Notes under the pieces: generated by a model
What the model saw: only the letters and a program-made list of their open reading frames with translations
The model's database searches: none
What the model was told of the DNA's origin: nothing
Assembly: GCA_023229825.1 (NCBI GenBank)
Contig: JALNYN010000019.1
Span: forward strand, 1 to 26,557
Source of the DNA: Minisyncoccota bacterium
Lineage (GTDB): Bacteria > Patescibacteriota > Minisyncoccia > Phycocordibacterales > CAIJYI01
Reading direction: 5' to 3'
DNA: 26,557 nucleotides
In this document: one piece after another, positions 1 to 6,211 of the stretch
How the letters are laid out: each line of letters opens with the position of its first letter
How positions within the stretch are numbered: the stretch's first letter is position 1
Made by a program: the position numbers and the translations under genes

Positions 1-25
1 TACTTTTTCCTGATACTTTGCAGTG

Positions 26-98
26 AGCCACCTCGCAGGATTGAACTGCGGACCTGCGCGTTACGAATGCGCCGCTCTACCAACTGAGCTAAGGTGGC
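26..98 (-). tRNA. tRNA-Thr (anticodon CGT)
   Basis: Read on the minus strand this folds as a cloverleaf: 7-bp acceptor stem GCCACCT/AGGTGGC, 4-bp D stem GCTC/GAGC, anticodon loop TTCGTAA with anticodon CGT (reads ACG, Thr), 5-bp T stem CGCAG/CTGCG with loop TTCAATC. The 3' end is followed by CAC, so CCA is not encoded and must be added by a nucleotidyltransferase. Two oddities: the last anticodon-stem pair is A31-C39 (A-U in E. coli tRNA-Thr), and the discriminator base is U73, where E. coli tRNA-Thr has A73. Confidence 0.95.
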
Positions 99-226
99 AT
101 GTAATATTATTTTTTAAAAGAATGTTTCTCACCTGTTATCCGTTATCAGCCAAAACAGCTAGGGTGGCGAGTTACGGTATCAGGGAAAAGTATCAGTATC
201 GGGAACGACAACGAATTCCGTCCAAA

Positions 227-251
227 ACACTGATACTAATCCCTTATACTC
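227..251 (+). repeat. 25-bp dispersed repeat, copy 1
   Basis: Identical over 25 bases to 6184-6208. At this site the sequence is also the right arm of an imperfect inverted repeat whose left arm is about 177-197 (shared core AGGG and AGTATCAGT), so the transcript could fold with a loop of about 32 bases. Confidence 0.75.
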
Positions 252-349
252 GTTATCTATATTGTCATATTTTAAACAAATTTTCAATAGTCCGAAACGA
301 AATATGGCGGAATGCGCATTGTCCAAAAGAACAAATCACGAGAAATTCG

Positions 350-389
350 GTTGCTGTAAATTTAAGCATATGCTTAAATTTACAGCAAC
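350..389. repeat. 40-bp perfect palindrome 1
   Basis: Every base from 350 to 389 pairs with its mirror position about the centre 369.5. The central ten bases are AGCATATGCT and the outer arms are GTTGCTGTAAATT and its complement. It could be a dyad operator, or a hairpin or cruciform. No uridine run follows directly, so a terminator is less likely. Confidence 0.9.
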
Positions 390-426
390 TTACTAAAATC
401 CTCTTTGTTTTATTGCTAAAATCATC

Positions 427-460
427 GCTGTAAATTCTAGCATATGCTAGAATTTACAGC
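427..460. repeat. 34-bp perfect palindrome 2
   Basis: Perfect dyad about centre 443.5, with the same central AGCATATGCT and the same outer GCTGTAAATT as palindrome 1. It differs from the first only at two positions per arm, and each change is matched in the opposite arm. Centre-to-centre distance is 74 bases, about seven helical turns. It lies 14 bases upstream of a TTGACA box. Confidence 0.9.
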
Positions 461-474
461 AGAGAGATTTTTTG

Positions 475-503
475 TTGACAGAGCTGAGAAAGTCACGTAG
501 TGT
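475..503 (+). promoter_or_regulatory. possible promoter for the CPBP gene
   Basis: A consensus -35 TTGACA (475-480) is followed after 17 bases by a weak -10 TAGTGT (498-503). The -10 is poor, which would suit a promoter that needs an activator at the adjacent palindromes. Leader length would be about 100 bases. Confidence 0.4.
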
Positions 504-593
504 AAAAACAGATTCTTTTGCCGGTCTTTCGCACTTTCACATCAGAAGATCTTTAAACTTTCACTTCCAAAATCTTTCACGCTTTTATATCTA

Positions 594-603
594 AAAGGAG
601 GAG
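594..603 (+). promoter_or_regulatory. strong Shine-Dalgarno that fixes a GTG start
   Basis: AAAGGAGGAG ends 5 bases before the GTG at 609, which supports this GTG rather than a downstream ATG as the start of the CPBP protease. Confidence 0.85.
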
Positions 604-608
604 TTTCT

Positions 609-1379
609 GTGGAAAACAAAATCAAAACCCCGATCCGCGGTCTTGCGGGTTATCAGGCGGTTTCCCGAACTTTTACGTATGGAATAACACTCGCGGCTTT
701 TCCTCTTCTGATCGCTTACGAGATAGGTTTTCCTATTCTAAACGAGGGAAGAAATGGCATCGAAGTGATCCTGCAAAAAATAGCAACGCTTTTCGGGATA
801 CTCCCGGATGAACTGGGTATTCCCCTTCTTCTTATTGCTCTCGTGTCCGGATCGCTGCTCGCCATACGGCATGAAGCGAGGAAATACGGCGCCATTGATA
901 TACAGCCGTCGTTTTTCTTCATGACGCTCAACGAAGCGGTATTGCTCAGTTTTGTTGTCTTTATGTCCGTATACTTATTGTGTTATGGTAATTTGATACT
1001 GCCCTTTCAACACGGCATTCCTCCTTTCGGCGAGATCCTGCTAAAATTTACGCGCGGTGCCGGAGGCGGATTTTTTGAAGAGCTTGTCATGCGCGTCATC
1101 CTTCTTGGAGGACTCGTACGAATATTCCAACATTTTACAAAGCACGAATTGGCGTCAAAGATATTCGCCGTTGTGATCATTGCCCTTCTTTTTTCTGCGG
1201 TACATTATGTGCATGTTTTCGGTCTCGTACCGAGAAATCCGTTCACGCCTCAAGGTTTTTCCGCGCTATTCCTGCTCGGGATAGCTTATGGAACGATCTA
1301 TTTGAAACGAGGTTTTGCGACCGCCGCATGGACGCACACCTTTGTGAACCTTTGGATCCTCATAAACGTATTCGCCTAA
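609..1379 (+). CDS. CPBP-family intramembrane metalloprotease
   Basis: A 256-residue, strongly hydrophobic protein with the three CPBP (Rce1/Abi) motifs in order: EExxxR at residues 157-162 (EELVMR), FxxxH at 195-199 (FSAVH) and HxxxN at 243-247 (HTFVN). In this family these residues lie in transmembrane helices and form the glutamate/histidine active site that cleaves membrane proteins or prenylated peptides. Length is normal for the family. Translation starts at GTG after a strong Shine-Dalgarno. It is a single-gene unit, closed by a hairpin terminator at 1391-1418 and convergent with the CNNM gene. The substrate cannot be deduced; bacterial members have been linked to peptide maturation or self-immunity. 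The repeat-rich upstream region suggests regulated expression. Confidence 0.93.
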   Translation: MENKIKTPIRGLAGYQAVSRTFTYGITLAAFPLLIAYEIGFPILNEGRNGIEVILQKIATLFGILPDELGIPLLLIALVSGSLLAIRHEARKYGAIDIQPSFFFMTLNEAVLLSFVVFMSVYLLCYGNLILPFQHGIPPFGEILLKFTRGAGGGFFEELVMRVILLGGLVRIFQHFTKHELASKIFAVVIIALLFSAVHYVHVFGLVPRNPFTPQGFSALFLLGIAYGTIYLKRGFATAAWTHTFVNLWILINVFA

Positions 1380-1390
1380 TAAGGCAAAAC

Positions 1391-1418
1391 CGTCCCGCAG
1401 AAATGCGGGGCGTTTTTT
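1391..1418 (+). terminator. intrinsic terminator after the CPBP gene
   Basis: A 9-bp stem (one G-T pair) with a GAAA tetraloop, CCCGCA-GAAA-TGCGGG at its core, followed by six T at 1413-1418. It separates the CPBP gene from the convergent CNNM gene. Confidence 0.9.
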
Positions 1419-1453
1419 CTATTCTCTATTTTCGATTTTCTATTTTCATCCGT

Positions 1454-2434
1454 TTAATCATCCGTCTCGTCTTTAATCTCTCCTACGATCTCCTCAAGTA
1501 CATTTTCCATTGTGACTATACCGACCGCATGTTTTCCGATCTCATCAAAGACCAGATACAAATGGTGATGGCTTTTTTGCATGCTTCGAAAAACGCTGTC
1601 GACGGGTCTTTCTTCGCTGACATTTTTTATCGGGGTGATAAAATCAATGATCGGACGATCCCTGTCGTCGGAATTAAGCGCTTTCATAATCTGATTCACA
1701 TGAATATAACCGACGATCTTCTCCGCGCTGCCCCCGTCATGAACCGGAAAACGCGAAAATCCCGACTGAGAAACAAAATAGGCGATCTGCTCCACCGGAA
1801 CATCCCCGTCGAGAACTTCGACTCGATCCATAGGCGTCATGATGTCGCCGATCTTTACATCGTCGAATCGGAAGATCTTTTCGATCATTTCCTGTTCCTG
1901 CTTATCGATCTCCCCATGTTCCACCCCGAGACGGCTCATGGCGCGTATCTCTTCTTCGCTGACGATCGAAGGCTTGCGTACCCCCATGAATGAGTTGAAG
2001 GTGCGGTGAAGTTTCAATAAAAACCATACGACGGGATACAAGATGACATAGACCGCGTACAGAGGCTGTGCAACGCGGCGTACTATCGTTGTATTGTGAG
2101 AGATCGCAAAAGACTTCGGGAGCATGTCCCCAAAAACAAGAAGGAAAAAGGTGGTGACCCCTGTGGAGATCCCCGCTCCAATGCCGCCAAATACGCCGAT
2201 GCCCCACAAGGTGGCAACGGTCGCCGCGGAGAATTGCGCGATATTGTTTCCGACAAGAATGGTTATGAGGAGGCGCTCGGGATTTTCTTTGAGCAGATGC
2301 ACGAGTTCGGCGTTCCTCTTTTTCTGATCCTGCATTATCCGGACCTGGCTGTGGCGAATGCTAAAATAGGCGGTTTCCGAACTGGAAAAAAACGCCGACA
2401 ACGCTACCAAAATAAAGAATAGCAAATATATCAT
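1454..2434 (-). CDS. CNNM/HlyC-type membrane protein with two CBS domains
   Basis: A 326-residue protein. Residues 1-145 match the CNNM (DUF21) membrane domain, with the typical early SSSETAYFS stretch and the NN-containing helix LVGNNIAQ. Two CBS repeats follow (about 185-245, beginning IMTPMDRVEVL, and 250-320, ending GIVTMENVLEEIVGEI). CNNM/CorC proteins are tied to Mg2+ or other divalent-cation transport, with CBS domains sensing adenine nucleotides. The usual C-terminal CorC_HlyC domain is absent, since the protein stops after the second CBS domain. The gene begins 5 bases after the stop of the Na/Pi transporter gene, so the two are almost certainly co-transcribed. Transport activity is inferred from the family. 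Confidence 0.93.
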   Translation of the reverse strand: MIYLLFFILVALSAFFSSSETAYFSIRHSQVRIMQDQKKRNAELVHLLKENPERLLITILVGNNIAQFSAATVATLWGIGVFGGIGAGISTGVTTFFLLVFGDMLPKSFAISHNTTIVRRVAQPLYAVYVILYPVVWFLLKLHRTFNSFMGVRKPSIVSEEEIRAMSRLGVEHGEIDKQEQEMIEKIFRFDDVKIGDIMTPMDRVEVLDGDVPVEQIAYFVSQSGFSRFPVHDGGSAEKIVGYIHVNQIMKALNSDDRDRPIIDFITPIKNVSEERPVDSVFRSMQKSHHHLYLVFDEIGKHAVGIVTMENVLEEIVGEIKDETDD

Positions 2435-2439
2435 ACGAT

Positions 2440-4326
2440 TTAATTATTGATAATTTCAAGATCATTTTCGCTTCCCGAAGACTCGTCCTCTTCGTCTTCT
2501 CTTTCCATAGCGTAATTTGAAAGATGCAATGAAGCCATATGATGGATCTTTTTATACACTCTCGCCATGTAACGAAGCATATCGCGTTCAACCTTAAACG
2601 CTTCCAGACGGAAAGGCCTTTCGCCTTCTCCCCGGATCCTCTGCAGATATCCGATAATTTCATCGCTTCGTTTCAGGATAAGATTCCTCTCGTCGATGAT
2701 CTCTTTTTCCGTGCTCATTCTTTCTTCTTTAGACATGACCCCTGAGATCACATTGAGCAAGCGCAAAAATTGTTCATGAATGAGGTTGTGCATTTCCGTA
2801 ATTTTTTGCTGAGTCCCCTCGCTGATCTCCAAACCTTTCTCCGCCCGCACCGTTCCATAATGAGCAAGACGCTTCACGGTATCGCCCGCGCGTTCAAGCT
2901 CATCGCCGAACCGTTCGAGTTTATTTATGATCTCAAGCTGCTCTTCGGTCACGTCTGCAAGCCGAATGACCAGAATATTTTCGTAAATATGATCATAGAG
3001 AGCATCCACGGAGTCGTCTCTGTTCGCGATCTTTTCCAATTCTTCTTCGGTTCCATGAAGCATGCCTTTCAAAACGTCATCGTACATACTGAGCACTATC
3101 TCTCCCATGCGATGGAGTTCCTGTTTTACGCCGAGCAAACCGAAGTATACTCCGAGAGGGCTGTGAATTTCTTCTTCGCTGCGCAGATATTTTGGAATGG
3201 ATTCTTCCTCTTCTTTTGTTCTCCTCGCAGGAACCGTTCTTTCAACGAACGCCGTAAGCGTCTCAGTGAAAGGGAGAAATGCCAGCGCCGCGATCACATT
3301 GAATATCGTGTGCGCATTTGCGATCTGCCGCGGAACGCTGCCTCCCACCCACTGCACGGCATACGCTAATTCAGGAATAAAGAATATAAATACCAGAGAG
3401 CTCGATACGGCGAAGATGGTGGTGGCGACAACAACTCTGGCCGCCAGTCCATTCTTTCCAATGCCTGCCAAAAAAGCCGTACTGCATTTTCCGATATGCA
3501 CGCCGAGAATGAGCGCGATACCGGCGGGCAGTGTCACAAGACCGTTGGCGGCGAGCGCGATCACGACGGCGACCGTCCCCGCGCTTGACTGGATCAATCC
3601 GGCAAAGATGAATCCGACGAACATGCCAAAGAACGGATTTTCCATGTTCATCATGATCTCTCCGAACGGAGGAAATGTCTTGAGCGGGATCATCGCCGTT
3701 TTCATGAGGGACAGACCGAAGAAAATGAGCGCCAGTCCAAAAACAACATTTCCGACACTCTGCCATTTTTTGTTATTTTTGTTTATGAACAGCAGAAAAA
3801 ATCCGCCAACAAGAAAATACGGAATGATCGCATCGACGTTGAACGCGAGCAATTGCAGAGTGACGGTAGATCCTATATTGGTTCCAAAGATCACCGGGAC
3901 CGAACGAGCAAACGAAAGTATGCTCGTCCCCACCAGATTGATAAGAATGACCGTCGTGATGGAGGAAGAACCGACGAGTGCGGTGACCGCTGCGCCGGTC
4001 GCCAATCCGGAAAGTTTTTTCTCGGTCGCCGTCTCAAGCATTTTTTTTACGCGGCTTCCTGCCAGACGGTTGAGCGAACTTTCCATCTTCGACATCCCGT
4101 AAAGAAAAATGGACAGCCCCGCAAGCAGGCTGACGCTCATTCCCAAAATATCTATATCTTTAAAACTTCTGGCTTCTTTTATGAGGTAAAAAAGAAATGC
4201 CCCGATAACAAAGAGAGGAAGGATCCGCTTTCCCTTGTCATATGTCTTAAAAAACAAGCTGGAGCCCGAAAAATGCCGCTTCAAGTCGGAAGTGGCGGAT
4301 CGAGACGTATCGCTGTTGGGATTCAT
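2440..4326 (-). CDS. Na/Pi-cotransporter-family protein with C-terminal PhoU domain
   Basis: A 628-residue protein. After a hydrophilic N-terminus and a membrane segment (about 35-50), residues 65-375 carry the duplicated Na/Pi-cotransporter fold. The first repeat has GSSSITT at 119-125, where family members usually have QSSSATT, followed by GTNIGST. The second repeat has IQSSAGT and later GVHIG. Residues about 395-600 are a helical PhoU-like domain. This architecture (NptA/YjbB-like) exports or co-transports phosphate with Na+. The Gln-to-Gly change in the first motif could alter substrate or ion binding. A TATTAT hexamer lies 6 bases before the ATG and there is no Shine-Dalgarno, which suggests a leaderless message. 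Confidence 0.92.
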   Translation of the reverse strand: MNPNSDTSRSATSDLKRHFSGSSLFFKTYDKGKRILPLFVIGAFLFYLIKEARSFKDIDILGMSVSLLAGLSIFLYGMSKMESSLNRLAGSRVKKMLETATEKKLSGLATGAAVTALVGSSSITTVILINLVGTSILSFARSVPVIFGTNIGSTVTLQLLAFNVDAIIPYFLVGGFFLLFINKNNKKWQSVGNVVFGLALIFFGLSLMKTAMIPLKTFPPFGEIMMNMENPFFGMFVGFIFAGLIQSSAGTVAVVIALAANGLVTLPAGIALILGVHIGKCSTAFLAGIGKNGLAARVVVATTIFAVSSSLVFIFFIPELAYAVQWVGGSVPRQIANAHTIFNVIAALAFLPFTETLTAFVERTVPARRTKEEEESIPKYLRSEEEIHSPLGVYFGLLGVKQELHRMGEIVLSMYDDVLKGMLHGTEEELEKIANRDDSVDALYDHIYENILVIRLADVTEEQLEIINKLERFGDELERAGDTVKRLAHYGTVRAEKGLEISEGTQQKITEMHNLIHEQFLRLLNVISGVMSKEERMSTEKEIIDERNLILKRSDEIIGYLQRIRGEGERPFRLEAFKVERDMLRYMARVYKKIHHMASLHLSNYAMEREDEEDESSGSENDLEIINN

Positions 4327-4440
4327 ATTATAATAATAGCTTAATATAATGAAAAATCAATGGAAAATCTATCAGACCCGAACAACTGGCCGCTCCAATG
4401 ATCAATTCTTTCTGAACGCAGAGTGAAGTTGTTGGCAGCA

Positions 4441-4472
4441 AAAAAATTCGCCGCGAGCGCGGCGAATTTTTT
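4441..4472 (-). terminator. bidirectional intrinsic terminator
   Basis: A 14-bp perfect stem with loop GAGC; the GC core CCGC/GCGG is flanked by AATTCG and ends in A6/T6 runs on both sides. It closes the zinc-ribbon gene (minus strand), whose stop is 7 bases away, and insulates the transporter gene downstream. Confidence 0.92.
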
Positions 4473-4478
4473 GTGAGC

Positions 4479-5072
4479 CTATTTCTTAGCTGTTTTTGCT
4501 TTCTTTGCCGGCTTCTCCGCTTTCGCTTCCTTCGTGGCCTTTACCTCCTTACTTGCCTCTTTGGAAACTTTTTTTACCACCGCGGTCAATTCTTCTTTGA
4601 TCTTCGCGGGGTCCTTCGGTTTCTCTTCTTTCGCTTTTTCTGAAGGAGCTATCTTTGCCGAGAGGAGCATGTCCATCGAGCGAACGAGTTTGTCGATCTT
4701 ATATTCTATCGATTCCAATCGCCGCTTGGTGTCGCCGTCCATGCGAGGCTGTTCATATGCCGGTTTTTGGAAAGAACGATCGGCCGAGCTGTGGAAATCT
4801 CTCGCTCCGCGATCCTGTCCTCTGTCGCTCGCTCCATCTCTTCCTCCTTTTTTCATAAAACAATCCGAACAATATACGGGTCTTCCGTCCTTCGGAATGA
4901 AGGGTACTTCGCACGTCTTTCCGCAATCAGCGCAAGTTGCCTGATGCATCGGACCGCTATTACCAAAACCTCTTTTCTGAAAAGTCGGCCGTCCAAAATC
5001 ACGTCCGCCGCCATTTCCGCGAAAACCGCCTCTGTCTCCGCCGCGATCTCCCCCTCGATTAAAATTACCCAT
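4479..5072 (-). CDS. RG-rich zinc-ribbon protein with a basic Lys/Ala tail
   Basis: A 197-residue, low-complexity protein in three parts. Residues 1-36 are Arg/Gly-rich with repeated RGG/DRGG, as in RNA-binding RGG boxes. Residues 44-75 hold a CxxC...CxxC zinc ribbon (Cys47, Cys50, Cys68, Cys71, plus Cys54). Residues about 140-197 are Lys/Ala/Glu-rich, ending in a histone-H1-like AKKAKTAKK. CxxC proteins of this kind are common in CPR genomes but uncharacterised; nucleic-acid binding is my inference from the RGG box, zinc ribbon and basic tail. An AATAAT hexamer lies 6 bases before the ATG. Monocistronic, with its own terminator. Confidence 0.85.
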   Translation of the reverse strand: MGNFNRGGDRGGDRGGFRGNGGGRDFGRPTFQKRGFGNSGPMHQATCADCGKTCEVPFIPKDGRPVYCSDCFMKKGGRDGASDRGQDRGARDFHSSADRSFQKPAYEQPRMDGDTKRRLESIEYKIDKLVRSMDMLLSAKIAPSEKAKEEKPKDPAKIKEELTAVVKKVSKEASKEVKATKEAKAEKPAKKAKTAKK

Positions 5073-5196
5073 ATAGAGATTATTTATTAGCTGTTACTCT
5101 TATTCTCTTCATAATAACATATTTTTAAAAAAAATGCAAGTAGCCAAGCGTTTATCCGGTGTGATACATTGGCAATGGCTGTGTTCAAACCAAAAA

Positions 5197-5202
5197 AAGG
5201 AG
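5197..5202 (+). promoter_or_regulatory. Shine-Dalgarno that decides between start codons
   Basis: AAGGAG sits 8 bases before the ATG at 5211 and only 2 bases before the in-frame ATG at 5205. Earlier in-frame starts (TTG 5169, ATG 5175) have no such site. Start 5211 is therefore preferred. Confidence 0.8.
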
Positions 5203-5210
5203 AAATGCAT

Positions 5211-5564
5211 ATGACAACGCCGGCTCGTGAAAAACTGACAAAAGTAAACAAAGGATATTTGTTCGCAAAAAATAACCTTCCCGAAACCATTCCCCCTTAT
5301 CTGCAATTTTCAGCGAAGGCCAGATCGGATGGCGCGCTTTCCGCCAAAACAAAAGAACTGATCCTGCTCGGGATCGCTCTCGCTTTGCGATGCAGCGGAT
5401 GTCTGCTTCATCACATGAAAGAATGTAAAAAACTCGGAGCCACCCGCGAAGAAGTTTTGGAAGTCTTTGGTGTTGCGATGATGATGGGAGGAGGTCCAGT
5501 TTTCACTTTCGCCGCGGAACTGGAAGAAGCGCTGGAAGAATTTTATCCTCTGGAAAAAAAATAG
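5211..5564 (+). CDS. carboxymuconolactone decarboxylase / AhpD-like protein
   Basis: A 117-residue all-helical protein of the CMD/AhpD fold. It has the redox-type motif CxxCxxxH at Cys61, Cys64 and His68 (CSGCLLHH), preceded by Glu49 and followed by a second helix pair with GGGPVF. In AhpD the two cysteines reduce partner peroxiredoxins, and the Glu and His act as proton relays. The length fits the short single-domain members. Here it may serve as a thiol-based peroxide or alkylhydroperoxide defence protein; no peroxiredoxin gene is adjacent, so the partner is unknown. It is a single-gene unit ended by a hairpin at 5611-5638. Confidence 0.93.
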   Translation: MTTPAREKLTKVNKGYLFAKNNLPETIPPYLQFSAKARSDGALSAKTKELILLGIALALRCSGCLLHHMKECKKLGATREEVLEVFGVAMMMGGGPVFTFAAELEEALEEFYPLEKK

Positions 5565-5610
5565 AAGAATAGGCTTACTCGAACATTTTCAAGAAAAGCG
5601 TATTTTCACA

Positions 5611-5645
5611 ATCCTGACCGATCTCATTCGGTCAGGATCTTTGTT
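5611..5645 (+). terminator. intrinsic terminator after the AhpD-like gene
   Basis: An 11-bp stem with core ATCCTGACCG / CGGTCAGGAT (5611-5620 with 5629-5638), then CTTTGTTTT. The U tract is interrupted but acceptable. Confidence 0.8.
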
Positions 5646-5652
5646 TTGCGCC

Positions 5653-5680
5653 TTTTACTTTTTCTTTAAACGCGTATACT
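5653..5680 (+). promoter_or_regulatory. promoter of the 5718 gene
   Basis: TTTTAC (5653-5658), a 16-base spacer, and TATACT (5675-5680). Transcription would begin about 30 bases before the ATG. A full Shine-Dalgarno AAGGAGG (5703-5709) lies 8 bases before the ATG, so this gene uses a conventional leader. Confidence 0.65.
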
Positions 5681-5717
5681 GATATCAGATGCCCATTTTC
5701 ACAAGGAGGATAGTGTC

Positions 5718-6089
5718 ATGAAAGAGACGGTGAAAATAAGAAACTGTTATAAACGATACGCGGAACTAGGCGGCATAATCAACGAGAGCGATTATAACTC
5801 TATTCTTGCGCGGGCGTATAATGAACCGCCGCGGGATGCTATTTCTGTCATGCAAGCGGGATCCATTGCCAAGTGTTCGGGAATAAAACTGCATAACACG
5901 AAAGTCGCACTGGACAAGACAACGACATTGTACGAAATAATGCGTTTAGACAAAATGCCGAAAGGCGTAGAATATCACCACTGCCAAATGGACGACCAGC
6001 GTCTGTTCGCAGAAGCTCTGCGCATGATCGGAGACATCGATTCGCTCGACAAGCTCTTTCGCACCTATCCGCACATCACTTTTTTCTAA
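5718..6089 (+). CDS. orphan 123-residue soluble protein
   Basis: I do not recognise this family. The protein is soluble, has no signal peptide or membrane segment, and is probably mostly helical. It has two cysteines in the first half (Cys10, in RNCYKRY, and Cys53, in AKCSGIK) and a His-His-Cys stretch near residue 88 (YHHCQMDD), which might bind metal, but no known motif is complete. It is clearly a real gene: good promoter, perfect Shine-Dalgarno, strong terminator, and codon use like its neighbours. It is monocistronic between the AhpD-like gene and a convergent surface-protein gene, so context gives no functional hint. Confidence 0.8.
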   Translation: MKETVKIRNCYKRYAELGGIINESDYNSILARAYNEPPRDAISVMQAGSIAKCSGIKLHNTKVALDKTTTLYEIMRLDKMPKGVEYHHCQMDDQRLFAEALRMIGDIDSLDKLFRTYPHITFF

Positions 6090-6111
6090 GGGATAAAGAA
6101 GCACGCACCAA

Positions 6112-6138
6112 GGGCGCCTGAAAAGGCGCCCGGTTTTT
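6112..6138 (+). terminator. intrinsic terminator after the 5718 gene
   Basis: GGGCGCCT and AGGCGCCC pair perfectly around a GAAA tetraloop, followed by GG and five T. Confidence 0.92.
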
Positions 6139-6183
6139 CATAAGTTGAAAAAGTTATTATGACACGTCCGTCTGTCGTCTCTG

Positions 6184-6208
6184 ACACTGATACTAATCCC
6201 TTATACTC
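6184..6208 (+). repeat. 25-bp dispersed repeat, copy 2
   Basis: Identical to 227-251, starting ACACTGATAC and ending TTATACTC. It lies 3 bases beyond the 3' end of the surface-protein gene at 6212. Unlike copy 1, no matching left arm is visible nearby. Confidence 0.75.
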
Positions 6209-6211
6209 CGT

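Larger units (their letters stand above)
99..608. other. gene-free 510-base region with palindromes and repeats
   Basis: No convincing gene lies here; the open frame that runs across it also covers the tRNA and has no family resemblance. It contains an imperfect inverted repeat (177-197 with 230-250), two long perfect palindromes (350-389 and 427-460), a TTGACA box (475-480), and four CTTTC(A/G)C motifs starting at 526, 534, 558 and 574 in the presumed leader of the CPBP gene. It looks like a regulatory or repeat-derived region. Confidence 0.7.

Noticed and set aside
23..433. Open frame across the start of the window
   Set aside because: It runs antisense over the tRNA and through repeat DNA, and its composition is not protein-like.
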